The notes under the pieces: generated by a model
Databases searched by the model: none
Seen by the model: the letters and a program-made list of their open reading frames with translations, nothing else
Told to the model about the DNA's origin: nothing
Program-made: the position numbers and the translations under genes
Part shown: in pieces, positions 17,392 through 30,902 of the stretch
How the letters are laid out: each line of letters opens with the position of its first letter
How positions within the stretch are numbered: position 1 is the stretch's first letter
NCBI GenBank assembly: GCA_014529385.2
Contig: CM043965.1
Coordinates: forward strand, 13,099,912-13,163,911
Source of the DNA: Adiantum capillus-veneris
Taxonomy: Eukaryota > Streptophyta > Polypodiopsida > Polypodiales > Pteridaceae
Direction: 5' to 3'
Length of the DNA stretch: 64,000 nucleotides

Positions 17392-17640
17392 AAAGCCCAC
17401 ATTCTCCTCACACCAGAGGCATGCTAATCGACCGAGCGACCAAGCTAAGGATATCCAAACGCCCACGATTGTGGAGGACTACACAGCATCGAACGAAGGC
17501 TACATCAGAGGATTCGGAGCACTATGGCCCGACATGCACAACACCCAGTCAGACTACTGACCATGAAGGAGATTGATGAGATCCGCCAACGATCGATGCT
17601 GGATCTCCTCTGATTTAGCTCTTTCTGAGGATACATCCAC
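17392..17640 (+). pseudogene. LINE copy G: extreme C-terminal fragment
   Basis: About 220 bp matches the final coding part of the family (AGAGGCATGCTAATCGACCG ... GAGATTGATGAGATCCGCC), ending at the normal stop near 17612. It resembles the corresponding part of the copy at 36832-39412. It is frameshifted and noncoding. Confidence 0.75.
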
Positions 17641-17655
17641 CCTATCTTATCTTAG

Positions 17656-19974
<2,319 letters not shown>

Positions 19975-19996
19975 TCTCTCTCTCTCTCTCTCTCTC
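19975..19996. repeat. Short (TC)n tract
   Basis: This is a TC tract of about 22 bp, the shortest separating two LINE copies here. Confidence 0.95.
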
Positions 19997-22900
19997 ACCT
20001 AGAGCGGGATCTATAACAACTATTTATGAGTCAAGACTCAATCGAAGCATGGAGGCTATTCCACGAGCATTCACTCCACCAACGGTCACCTCCACAGAGA
20101 CATGGGGGGAATATGCCACATCTCTCTATACAGCATCAACGCAACCACCTTTGCCGGACCCACTCGAGACATGCAGGAAGACATGTTCTTTCTTTACTGC
20201 CGAGAGGGTAAGAAAAGCCATTGACAGGATGAAGACAAGGAGAGCACATAATCTTGATGGTCTGGTAGCAGAGCACTTCATCCACGCAAGAGAGTTGCTT
20301 GCAGAGCTCCTTGCTATGATGTTTAATCGAGCCATGTATGAAGACTTTCCTGAGACTTGGAGTATGTCTACGATTGTGCCTATTTTCAAGTCAGAAGATC
20401 CCATGATTCCCGGGAATTATCGCACCTTCATGGTTGGTCACACATTAGCTAGGCTGTATACATCCGTTCTTGAGCAAGAGCTGAGTAGATGGGCAGAGCG
20501 AGAGGGCATACGAGTACCAAGGCAAGCGGGATTCAGGAGAGATTTCTCCACTCTCGACCAGTTTTTGACACTCAGAGCTAATATTGAGGAGGGTAGACAC
20601 AATGGCAAGAGGATCTATTGTAGCTTTGTGGGTTTCCGCAAAGCTTTTGACACAGTGCCGAGAGCCAGACTTATACGCGACATGGGTGTGCCTACAGAGC
20701 TGATATGGGGTATTCTGGATTTATATAGGACAATGATGGGACGGGTACGCACTACTGAGGGAATGTCTGACATGGTCCACTCCACTATTGGAGTGAAGCA
20801 GGGATGCCCCCTGTCACGTGACACATCCAACCCTATGTATCCGTGGACAAGCTACACCATAGCAAGGTTCCCGTCAATCCAGTCAGTTTAGATTAGAAGT
20901 GATCCGGCACTTTTGTGAGTCTATTCATAGACCGTGCATGCCCAGTCACTCAGTGTAGATGCATATCCTCTGGTTGCACACTGCATAAGCATAAGCATTT
21001 CCATCAGAGTCAGTTTGGGGATTTTTCAAGTGACTTTATCCTATTTTTCCCTATTTTTAACTTATTTATTTAGTGACTTTTGTTGGGAACTAAGTAGGGC
21101 AAATTGGGTAAGTTAATATATAAGCAAACCCAAGTTAGCACAAGTGGGCAGATGAGCAAGGAGCACAGCAGGCTTTCCAAGCAACGGGTACTCCCTCCCT
21201 CTCTCAACAAGAACCTCGTCAAGCCTGCCTTGGTGAGACCTCCACCACCAGCCCCAGCGTTTTGGGATCGCCAGCAAGCCTCCATCGTTGGCGTTTTTCC
21301 CCCAACAGGCCATCGCCAGCAAGCTTGTTCCCTTGGCGTTTTCCTCCACTTCCGGCAGCCCTACCTAGCGTTTGCTAACACCAGCATCACCTGCAAAGGA
21401 GCAGCGTTTTCAGCCATAAAAACGCAGCCTAAGGCTTGCAACCAGTCAGCGTTTTCAGCCTTCGACATCAGCCCCAAAAACGTAGCCTTGTCCTGCTTAT
21501 CCTCAGCGTTTTTATCATCCCTACAAGCCTCGACAAATCAGGGATTTTCAGCCATAAAAACAGCAGTAAACCAGTCATTTTCAGCCCCCCAAAGTGGTCC
21601 AGATTCTCAACCATTACCCCTCTGTGGACAGCAGATAGAAGAGCATCAGATTCAGCCCTAAAGTCATCATCGTCGTCATCAGCATAGTCCCCGTTTGCAT
21701 CAATCCATGCATCATCATTGTACACCTTTGTGCAATCAAAAGTAGACCACTCTCGCCGACGAGAGTGGGGCCTTCGGAGGAGGGTTTTACAACCTCTCGG
21801 GTGTCGTATCTCTTTTCTCTCCTTCTCTCAGTCTCATACACATGCACGCACAATATCCACTCACTTTGTTCGTGATCATAGCACTCTCCATAAGACGGAA
21901 GGCTCTCTCCTTCCCTAAGAACTAAAAGGAACCTTGAGCAAATATAGATCACTAATCTTGAGAAAATACAACATTCATTCTGCTGCACCTTACACCCCCT
22001 ATCTCCGACTCTTTTTGGGATATATGTGGATGAGTTTTCAAACTACGTAGAGCGTCAGGGAGACAAAGGGGCTCGACTAGCAGGAACATGGATTCCGTTG
22101 TTACTAAATGTTGTAGGATATTATGTTGATTTTTGACTCTCCAGAGGGGATGCAACGTAACTTAGATGCTTTGCATACATTTGCTCGTGACAATGGATTG
22201 TCTGTCAACCTGAGGTTATGGTGTTGAACACCACACCACAGTGGGTCAGGAGGTCAGCACCCACATTTACTTATGGCTAGGAGACTGTGGAGTACACAAA
22301 TGCATATACTTATCTTGGGGTAGTCTTTGGTGGACTGGTGTTTTCATTGAGGAGAGCATCAAAGACTAACCTGACGAGAGCGTATGCAGCCTTGGGAGGA
22401 CTGGAGAGGATATGTTCGCAGGTTCAGTTTCAAGAACCGCAATCAAAGCTCTGACTTTTTGACACTCTAATGACTTCAGCTATGCTCTATGGGATTCAAG
22501 TATGGGACCCTCAATAGACCATCATGGGAGATCTCGTAACACAGATGGATGGAGATATTGGAGAGGCCTCTCGTCTCTATGATCGCTCGGATGGTTCAAG
22601 CTAAGGCCTCAGTGCCGCATGAGATTATTTGAGCCGAGCTAGCCGCCCCCCCTCGTGGTGGAGGCATTGACAAGATCAGTATCCTTTATACACGGTTTAT
22701 GGGATATCCCCAGGGACAAATACGCTCGGCTTGCCCTGCAGTCATCTCGACCACTACCGCTACAAGGCGATACAGCATGTTGGTATGGACAGATGACAGC
22801 ATGGTTTCAGACACATGGTTTCAACATGGATAGATTGCCTCCGTTTCAATACTCCCTGGATACACCCTCCCTGTCTCTCACACAGACAGAGATCACCAAA

Positions 22901-23868
22901 CTCATACACAAGGATCTGATTCAGCTAGATACCAAGAGCACATGGATACAGCCGACACAAAAGTTGTGCACGAATATGGCCTTCTACAGAGAGCATCTTC
23001 TCCAACTCACAGAGGACCGTTTTGCGACTAGGCCTACATACATGGACACACACTTATCTCATGGGTTACGATGCGCTATTGGGCAGATATATACATCCTC
23101 ACATCAGCTCCAGATTGAGATTGGCCGATTTCAAGGGGTGCCCGCAGGAGCCAAGATATGTCACCTATGTAACTTAGAGCCAGAGACAAAGTTGGACTAC
23201 ACATGTCATTGCCCTATGTACTATGAGATACGCGGCTGCTTCCACTGCCTATTCAGAGAAGGTTTCAGACCATTTTCTAGAGTCATGAGACACGAGGATC
23301 AAAGATGTCTTAGATTGTTCCTGCTAGAGCTGCGCAGAGTTAGAGAGAGCTTGCTGAGGACTTCACGGAAAAGACAGCCTCTGAGACGAATCGCAGATTT
23401 CTTTACACCAGCTAGGGGAGAGCCAGAGGAGCAATCATCACAGCAGATCTCAGAGCCCACCCACACTAGAGGTGCGTTGCTTGACTAAGCCATTGAGCTA
23501 GGCAGATCCAAACGCCCGCGACGTTGGTGGGTCTCCCACCATTGACGAAGGCTACAACAGAAGATAACAGGTCACTCTAGCTCGACATGCAAGACGCCCA
23601 ACCAGAATATTGACCATGGAGGAGGTTGATGAGATTCGACAACGACCGATGAGAGATTTTATTTGAACCCACCCCCCCCCCCCCCTATATCTCATTCTCA
23701 ATTCCGAAACAGCTTCAGATTCATTTCCTTTTTCCTTAGTGTTAGTTCTTTGTAATTTCCGTACTCATACATGATATCAGATTCACCAATTGTAGCTTTT
23801 TGGTCTCATAGGTCATTTTGGCCTTTCGAAGACATTAATATAACATTTCATTTCGTTTCTCTCTTAGG
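19997..23868 (+). pseudogene. LINE copy K: truncated and split by a solo LTR
   Basis: The left half (19997-20811) runs from the linker before the polymerase (LFMSQDSIEAWRLFHE) to GVKQGCP. The right half (from 22000) resumes at LSPTLFGIYVDE. The interruption is the solo LTR at 20812-21994. Downstream, the catalytic box is destroyed by indels near 22105. There are more frameshifts up to 22650, and the C-terminus is open at 22655-23488 with CHLCNLEPETKLDYTC. A premature stop follows. The natural end is near 23664. The tail lies at 23774-23862, followed by only TCTCTCTT. Confidence 0.9.
20812..21994 (+). mobile_element. Solo LTR, 1,183 bp, with 5-bp target duplication CCCCC
   Basis: The segment starts TGTCACGTGAC and ends CACCTTACA (TG...CA termini). 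It is flanked on both sides by CCCCC (20807-20811 and 21995-21999). Removing it and one CCCCC restores the conserved LINE sequence encoding GCPLSPTLFG, which proves an insertion. A TATA-like TATATAAG lies at 21117-21124. Internally there are recurrent GCGTTTTCAGCC-type motifs. No internal retrotransposon domain remains, so it is a recombined solo LTR. The superfamily is unknown. The short open frames inside are not supported as genes. Confidence 0.9.
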
Positions 23869-24320
23869 CGATGGGAGCATCCACAGAGATGATCTTGGGA
23901 GTCATGGCTTTATACAAGACATTCGTGGGGCACGTTTGTACTTCCAAGGGGTTATCTAAGCATATTCACTCCACTGTTGGAGTAAAACAGGGATGCCCAT
24001 TCTCCCCTACATTGTTTGGTTTGTATGTAGATGAGGTTTAAGATTGCATTGAGAGGGGAGGCGACAGAGGAGCACAACTAACAAGGACATGGATTTTATT
24101 AAAACTCTATTGAGATGATATGGTGTGATCTCAAATTCGCCAAAGGGGATGCAAAGACACTTAGAAGTATTGCACACTTCTGCTAGTGATAGCGCCTTGT
24201 CGGTGAACCTTGGCAAGACTAAGTTATGGTGTTCAACACCTCAGCACAGTGGGTCAAGCGATCTGCACCAACCTTCAGATAAGATCAGCAAATGGTTGAG
24301 TATATATACGTATACACTTA
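23869..24320 (+). pseudogene. LINE copy L: decayed reverse-transcriptase fragment
   Basis: This matches the polymerase around GVKQGCPFSPTLFGLYVDE (about 23970-24040) and on to the region after the catalytic box, with several stops and indels. It breaks off near 24320 in the YTYL block, where unrelated sequence begins. Confidence 0.8.
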
Positions 24321-24660
24321 CCTGCATAGTGACATGAAACGCCGTTTCTTGCCCCAAGAAACAGAACGGAGTTTCTTAGAAGTTTCAGACTCGAAAAAAT
24401 GAAGTTTCTTGAGTGAATAAAAAAATTCTCGAGAAAAAAGTTGAATACAATGTCTAATGTTCTAGGACTCTGATTCTTGAGCATCAATAGTTCCATTAGA
24501 TGACTATGTTGGGTTTGGCTCAATGGATTGCTTATTTTTATGTTTATGAACCCCATCCTTTTGTATTGCAATGATTTATGGCTTTGGAGTCTAGACATGC
24601 TATGGCTCTCGAGTCTTCATTTATGATTCAGTCACTTTTTGCTTAGTTTTTGACATTGAG
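24321..24660. other. Unassigned segment preceding a gypsy fragment
   Basis: No gene is seen. The start contains several GTTTC/GAAAC repeats in both orientations (24328-24390), with weak hairpin potential. It may belong to the insertion that carries the adjacent gypsy pol fragment. Confidence 0.3.
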
Positions 24661-25362
24661 TAGTATCATGTACGGCTGAAGTGTTATGGTTATGTAAAGG
24701 GTCAGCGTTTTGTCATATTGTTTGATCTAAGCAGTATGCATGATGTGATAGGTGCCTCTCTTGTAGAGAGAGCCCGCCTAGAGGTTAGTCAGACATCTCC
24801 TCTCGAGGTGGCTGGCTTCGCTTCTGGATGGACTCTCTCATCACGCAAGAGTGCCTTGATGTGTTGTTTACAGTTCAACAAGCTGCTTTCCGTAGGAAAT
24901 TTCTTGTGTCTCCTCTCTCAGGATGTGTTATGATTTTGGGCATTAGATGGTTTCATGAGCATAACCCTCTTATTGATTGGGAGGCCAATGCTCTCACATT
25001 GAATGCCAAGAGCGACTCTCCTATGATCATTCGTGCTGAGGAGGGTCTGCATTCTTTGCCTCTCATCTCTCATGTGCAGGTAAAGCGTGAATTACGACGA
25101 GGAGCTCAAGCGGCATTCATCTATGCTGCTCCAATTACCCAAAGCATTCAAGCTCCAGATAGGTATTCAGCTTTGTTTACAAAGTTTAAACATCTCTTTT
25201 TGCCATATGATCTTCCACCCCGTCTCGCACCTGAGCGGTCGGAGGACCATCGCATTGAGCTTATGACGGGGGCACAGCCAATCCCTACCGTTTGAACAAG
25301 ACACAAAAAGAAGAGTTAGAGCGGCAACTCACGGAGTTGGTGGCTAGAGGATTCATACGTCC
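24661..25362 (+). mobile_element. Ty3/gypsy pol fragment: retropepsin to start of reverse transcriptase
   Basis: Near 24718 a degenerate protease active-site region reads MFDLSSMHDVIGASL, where a DSG/DTG motif is expected. After a frameshift come ILGIRWFHEHNPLIDW (protease end), LFLPYDLPPRLAPERS and DHRIELMTGAQP, typical of the gypsy protease-to-RT linker. A second shift near 25293 leads to LERQLTELVARGFIRPRG, the start of the gypsy RT. The fragment ends where LINE copy M begins, at a shared GGGGTGCAAATA. No LTRs are seen, so it is a broken remnant. Confidence 0.8.
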
Positions 25363-26016
25363 TCGTGGGGTGCAAATATAGGGACCATTAGTAGATTATC
25401 ATAGCCGAGCTAACAGTACTGATTGATGGAGATGTATGGAGAGACCTTTGGTCTCTATGATTTCCCGGATGATTAGGACCAAGGCCTTTGTACCGCACGA
25501 GATTATTCGTGCAGAGCTTGTTGTGGTCATAGAGGCACTCACCAAATCCGTCCCTTTTATCCACAGTATCTAGGATCTCCCCAAAGACAGATATGCTTAC
25601 AGAGCTTTGGAGTCTTCTCGATAGCTTGCCTCACAGAGAGACACATCTTGTTGGTATGCAAAGATGACATCATGGATTTAGAGTGGACAGACTACCCCCC
25701 TTCCAATACTCGTTGGATGCACCCTCGTTGACCCTCACACAGACCAAGATTACCCACCTCATCAGACAAGATTTGATTCACCTAGACACAAGGACTTGGA
25801 CAAAGACGACACGAGAGCTTGACACGAAGATGGATTTCTATAGAGAGCATCTTCTCCAACTAACAGGGGATAAATATGTGATCAGACCTGCACATATGGA
25901 CACTCATTTATCCCATGGGATACAATGTGCTAATGATCAGATGCGCACATCATCGCATCACCTAGTGATGAGACTGGCAGATTCAAGAGAACACTAACAA
26001 AGGCCAGGATTTGCCA
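25363..26016 (+). pseudogene. LINE copy M: decayed C-terminal ORF2 fragment
   Basis: Continuous similarity to the family runs from GVQIWGPLVD through MERPLVSMISRMIR to the start of the zinc knuckle (ARICQLC), with several stops. It ends abruptly near 26016, at the edge of a dispersed repeat. It could be the downstream half of copy L, but about 180 bp of the family is missing between them. Confidence 0.8.
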
Positions 26017-26278
26017 GTTGTGTCCAATCTTCATAAGTTGGTAAATCTTCTCATTCTTCTCTTTCTACTTGGTTTTATGCTTATCAATCGGGATTTGCAA
26101 AACTCAATCAAGTTAGTGCAAAACCCGAGGGTCGTTTCGAAAATCAGTCAATATTTCTCATTACATAGATGATTACATATGCAAGTACAAGACATAAAAG
26201 AGGAGATAAAATCTAGACGATTCTAGCTCTGACAAAGAGATTGACATGGATCACCCTTCTACGCGGGGGGGGGGGGGG

Positions 26279-26312
<34 letters not shown>

Positions 26313-26400
26313 GTCTGTAACTGACCAAACAAGCGCAATGATTAGTTGCGTCTATGACCGTGACACAGAAACCCTAGCCCTAAACCCCGTCACATACTGC
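26017..26400. repeat. Dispersed repeat R1, copy a
   Basis: About 380 bp is shared with 31487-31830: ATAAGTTGGTAAATCTT near the start, then GGGATTTGCAAAACTCAATC, ATGATTACATATGCAAGTAC and GTTGCGTCTATGACC, then a CCCTAACCC-like end. It contains an internal G run and (GA)n at 26264-26310. The family is unknown. It could be an LTR or a non-autonomous element. Confidence 0.75.
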
Positions 26401-26656
26401 CTTCTAAAATCAAAGCAATCCTTCTCGATTGCAAGATAGAAAATAATAAAAGAATGTTCACACTTTTAACAATTACACAATTGAAATCCCACAAGTGATC
26501 ATTCAATTATACATTCTTGTGCAATGATGGTCGTGTGCATAAAAAAGATAAGCTAGCTTCAGACACCTCAAGCACAATTGAAAATCTATCATATGGCTAG
26601 TATCATAGCCAATGCCTATAATAGGACATGGAGTCATACTTGGATGCGGAGCGCAC
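26401..26656. other. No gene seen; host DNA of the hAT insertion
   Basis: This is AT-rich sequence without a convincing frame. It is bounded by repeat R1a and the hAT target duplication. Confidence 0.4.
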
Positions 26657-26664
26657 ATCCAAGA
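26657..26664. repeat. hAT target-site duplication, left copy
   Basis: ATCCAAGA, identical to 30073-30080; 8 bp is the usual hAT duplication length. Confidence 0.93.
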
Positions 26665-26670
26665 CAGAGT

Positions 26671-26762
26671 TACCCGGAACGCGGAACGGGAACGGCGACG
26701 GGCCTCCCTACGGAACGGGGGAACGGGAATGGGCCCGGAACGGGAACGGCGCGGAACGGCAG
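26671..26762. repeat. hAT left subterminal GGAACG repeats
   Basis: There are at least seven GGAACG units in about 90 bp, forming a GC-rich island in AT-rich DNA. They are likely transposase-binding repeats, by analogy with other hAT elements. Confidence 0.75.
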
Positions 26763-27239
26763 GCTAAAAAAACACCCAAATATTATTTTTTTTAGCGTTA
26801 TGTGTTTGAATACAAGTAGTATTAGAGTCCTTTGACTCTAATACCCACAAAAAACACGATTCGAAGACCATTTAACCTTATTATGACTTGATTGGGATGT
26901 GAGGCGCCCAGAGTACATAGCCAGATGAACAACAATGAGCAAACACAATTTCCATAGTACATACACAATGCTCTCAAATAATTGCAAGAGTAGTAGTCAG
27001 AGATAACACTTTGGAATTAATTATGGCTAACATAGTAACAAGCCTCAAAGGCCGCCAGCGGCCAAGGTGCTACAAAAAAACCAAAGGGAGGCAAAGTTCA
27101 AACCAGACTTCAGTGACCACAATACCAAAAGACTGAAGGTGACAAATAGCATAAAGATGCTAGTAGCTACAAATGGCAAAGAGGGCAAGGCTCAAGCAGC
27201 CATACAAAAAGGTAAGGATAAATGGCAAAGACTCAAGAC

Positions 27240-29437
27240 TCAAGAGCCACTAGCCTGAGAGGCCTCCCAATCCGTAGTAGCCGGCTGTAAATCATGCACA
27301 TCCTCCCATTCCTCATCATCAAGGTCTAGGTCCGGCTCGATCTCAGCCACAGATGAAGTACCTGGTGTTGGTGGATGTGCATCTCCATCCGCCTGAGAAG
27401 CCTCTTGCTCCATCTCCCACTGTGTAAAAGGATCTGTCTGTTTGTCTGTACTCTTGCAAAGCATTTTCAAATTTGCGCTGACGAAGACAAGATCATTAGC
27501 CTTCTCCACTCCAAGCCGATTCCTCTTCTTGGAAGCAATGTGGCTAAAGGTACTCCACAATTGCTCCAAGCATGAGGTACTAACTGACTGGCTGAGAATA
27601 CGGATCGCCAATCTCTGAAGCTCAAGGCCATCAGAGCCATAATCCTCCCACCAAAGCACTGAACCTATTTTCCTGCGATCAATCTGAGCATCTGGACTGC
27701 CAAATGACCCCCGTATCTCTCTGTATTGTCTCAACTGATCTCTGACAATGCGTCGCCCATCTCTGTCTAGAACCATCTTGTTTAAGATCTCTGTAAATTG
27801 GTTCATGACTTCCCTATCTGTCTCTTGCCCTGCACCTTGGAACTCTGGATCCACCATGTACGCTGCCCCATGTAAAGGAGAGGCATATGAATTCCACCTC
27901 GAGCTGCAAAGCGCATGGATCTCCTCATATCGCTCTGCGTTCGGCTCAAGCTGTGCAAGCTGCTCAATCATGCGGTCCATTGCCTCATAAATCTTGCCAA
28001 TGCAAGGATCCATGCCATCCAGAACTCGAAGCAAATGAACCACCGGTTTTACCTGTGCATCTAGACTCTTGAGCTCCTTCCAGAACTCAAGATCCTCTGC
28101 CTTATCCTTGCACAAAATCCCTGCAACTGTCTTTGCATAGGGGGAAGTGGTGAACTCATCACTGATGAAGACTTGTCAGACCGCATTTTGACATTCAGAC
28201 AGCCTGCGTACAAGAAGAAAGTTGAATGCGAAGCGGGTATCTGAATACTTTAGAAGCACTTTGCCGCCCGACCTCTTGAGGTACTCACTCCGAACCAAGT
28301 TGTGATTGTTGATGAAAGTAACCATCTTCACTGCATCAGCAATGACTGGAGCAATCCAGTCTAGCTTGCCGATGTCTTTTAGAAGGTTGTTCAAGCAGTG
28401 TGCCATGCAAAAGCATACTGTCACATGCGGATAGTGGCCCTCTATGATAGCTGCTGCTGCCCTGTTTGATGCCTCCCCATCTGTGACAAAGGCCACCACG
28501 TGTTGCTCACCGATGGTTTCTATGGCCGCTGTCCACTCTGCAGAGAGGACATCGGCGGACTTGCCACTCTCAGTGGCATCATGAGAGTGCACAAAGTACA
28601 TCTCTCCACTGGAGTATGCGACGAGACCATGGATAGATCTCTTCCTTGTATCGCTCCACCCGTCGGCAATGAGGGAAACGCCATGTTTTGCCCAAAGACG
28701 CTGAATGTTGAGGGTTGCTTGCTCCACAATAGCCTTCTCTCGATCGAGCAAGGTGGTTCGGAGAGCCTCTGAAGATGGCGGCACATAGCCGGTGCCATAC
28801 TCTCCAATCCGTTGCACCATGACTTTCCAATACTCCGACCTATTTCGATCAAACATAGAAGAGGTTAGTATCAAAAAAGTGGAACCAACGATAACGAAAG
28901 AAATGAGAGAGAAGATTGATAAATCATAAAACAATGAACATACCTCGCTGCGACAAATGGGATATGGTCGTGATAGAAGAATCGGGCCACGGCCGCATCC
29001 ACCTCTTGCTTCTTCTTTGGGTCCCAAGAGGTGGCAAGGGTCTTTTGGCGACGAATTGGACCTTGTGAAGATGCACCAACACCTACACCGGGTAGAGAGG
29101 AAGAAGGGAAAATGAGGGTCTTTGGATCAATACCTTTGCGTGCCGGCTTGGCTTTATGGTTAAATTGCCGATCCTTTTCCTCGAGCTCCTTCCTCTTCTC
29201 GATGGTTACGTTGGCACAAAATTTCACCTCATGTCCCGGCACTCGAAGAAAGTGTGCCCTCACTTTGTCATGCCCCCCTTTCCGTGTGTAAGAGCATAGC
29301 TTGCATCCCCATGCACGAGAACCTCCCGCCGCTGACAAGGTGCCCTCCGAGGTCACTTCATCCCACCACGACCATTCCTTCGCCTTTTGAGTGTTGCCCG
29401 CATGAACGGAGGGGGTTGAACGAGAAGAAGAGGCCAT
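27240..29437 (-). pseudogene. hAT transposase, two exons, one in-frame stop
   Basis: The enzyme would cut out and reinsert the element. Exon 1 is 29437-28944, beginning MASSSRSTPSVHAG, with a BED-type zinc finger (WGCKLCSYTRKGGHDKVRAH). The intron is 28943-28840, with a GTATGT donor and an AAATAG acceptor; its phase fits. Exon 2 is 28839-27240. It holds the DUF659-like catalytic region (LIADGWSDTRKRSIHG, VAFVTDGEASN, CFCMAHCLNNLL) and the C-terminal hAT dimerisation block (SVSTSCLEQLWSTFSHI), then an acidic tail. The joined length is about 698 codons. A single TGA at 28176-28178 interrupts exon 2, probably from CGA. Otherwise it is intact, so inactivation looks recent. Confidence 0.92.
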
Positions 29438-29885
29438 GGATTATCCGTGAAAGAGAGAGAGCTTGATCTTTGAGGATTTGAGAGAGAGAGATAGCTTGAG
29501 AGAGGGCTTGAGAGAGAGAGAGAGGCTTGATTCCGTTCTTGCTTGAGGCTTGAGCAATGTGAAGTTGAGATAGAGAGCTTGAGACTCGAGAGAGAGGCTT
29601 CACCTCTTGGAAGTTGAGACCGAGAGAGAGTTTGACCCTTGAGCCTTGAGGGTTAGCCCAAGAGAGAGAGAGGTTATGGCTTGAGAGCTAGAGGCTAGGC
29701 CCCTATGGCTTGAGAGTCGAGACTCGAGAGTTGAGAGCAAGGGAGAGATGGCCCCCTTCAAACTTCCTTGATGCTTTGGTGAAGAATGGGGGAAGGGGGG
29801 ATTTATATAGGGCTGTAAAATTTAAATGGCCGTTGGCTGCCCAAATCTCCCAAACAGCTAGATTTTTAAAAGTTGAAAAACTGCC
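29438..29885 (-). other. 5' untranslated/promoter region of the hAT transposase
   Basis: This is a GA-rich stretch with many GAGAGAG and TTGAG units upstream of the transposase ATG. No gene is supported here. Confidence 0.5.
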
Positions 29886-29886
29886 C

Positions 29887-30058
29887 GTTTCTGTCCGTTG
29901 CTGCCGTTCCGCCCCGTTCCGGGCCGTTCTGCCCCGCTCCAGCCGGTCCGTTCCAGTGATGGCCTGCATGTCGGAACGGCAGTCCGTTCCGACGCGTTCC
30001 CTGAATTTTTGACCGGCCGGAACGCCGTTCCGGCGTTCCAAGGCCCCATATAGGCGTT
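29887..30058. repeat. hAT right subterminal CGTTCC repeats
   Basis: This is a dense cluster of CCGTTCC/CGTTCC units in inverted orientation to the left cluster. It is likely the transposase-binding region. Confidence 0.75.
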
Positions 30059-30072
30059 CCCCGGTAACCATG

Positions 30073-30080
30073 ATCCAAGA
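30073..30080. repeat. hAT target-site duplication, right copy
   Basis: ATCCAAGA, a perfect copy of 26657-26664. Confidence 0.93.
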
Positions 30081-30889
30081 TCATTATTCATCATAAATTC
30101 ATACGAATTTCATTAAAAAAAGTAAAATTCATGGTTCTTGTCTTTTAATCCAAGGATTGTTCATTCATAATCCGTTGTCGCTCCCCAATCAGCTGGTATA
30201 TTGAAGTCCAACAATAACTCCTTTTTGTGCTTCAATTGAATCGTTCTTTCTCTTACATCGAGTCGGGCATAATACTAGTAGAACCAAGGCATGCCCAATA
30301 CCAATCAATGGTGTCGATGATGCTTAAGTCCCATTAGCCATTTGTGCTTCGATCTAAATTCCTTTGGCATATTCATCAATGCCCAATCTTGCAGCTAACT
30401 GTCCGGAGATAAAATTTTGCATGGATCTTGATCAAAGAGGATAAGGGCATCTTGATCCCAACCGAAGGTGGAGGCTTCTTGTTTCTGTTTTTTCAGATGG
30501 AAGTGGTCGTTTAGTATTCTGGTTTGTCGGACAATCCCAAGAAATATGGCCGTGAATGCCAAACTCGTAACACTTTCCTTCTGATCAGTATTGTGTCATC
30601 TCTTTAGGAGTCAACCGTCGGATAGTAAGTGTCAAAGAATGTGCTACTTTGCGAAGGTATCCTGAGCGGAAAATCAAGAACTTTGGTTTCTTTTCTGGGA
30701 AGGAGTGGCAATGTCGGTAAATACTAGCTCGCCCAAATACACCAATTGCCAAACCACGTATTGAGCATCTCTCTGGTTGCTTCTAAGTGGAGGGACTGGG
30801 TGGATTTCACTACAATGTGATCTTCCTGTTCTTTGTCTATGTTGTTAGGATCGTGCTTTGATTTTACATAGAACAATGAAGCAAGCTAA
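30081..30889 (-). pseudogene. LTR-retrotransposon gag remnant with degenerate zinc knuckle
   Basis: Downstream (on the - strand) of the primer-binding site at 30890, a decayed coding region contains CYEFGIHGHISWDC (30572-30531). This is a CX2CX4HX4C knuckle in which the second Cys has become Phe. There are stops on both sides. It fits an LTR retrotransposon gag. Confidence 0.6.
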
Positions 30890-30901
30890 GCTCTAATACC
30901 A
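30890..30901 (-). promoter_or_regulatory. Primer-binding site (initiator Met tRNA type)
   Basis: On the - strand it reads TGGTATTAGAGC, one base from the common plant retrotransposon site TGGTATCAGAGC. It lies one base inside the LTR end. Confidence 0.7.
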
Positions 30902-30902
30902 C

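Larger units (their letters stand above)
26665..30072 (-). mobile_element. hAT-superfamily DNA transposon, complete ends
   Basis: The left end is CAGAGTTACCCGGAACGC. The right end read inward is CATGGTTACCGGGGAACGCC. These are imperfect terminal inverted repeats of the hAT type. The element is flanked by the perfect 8-bp duplication ATCCAAGA. It encodes one two-exon transposase on the - strand. Both ends carry clusters of GGAACG/CGTTCC motifs. It is 3,408 bp long, within the usual autonomous hAT range. Confidence 0.93.
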
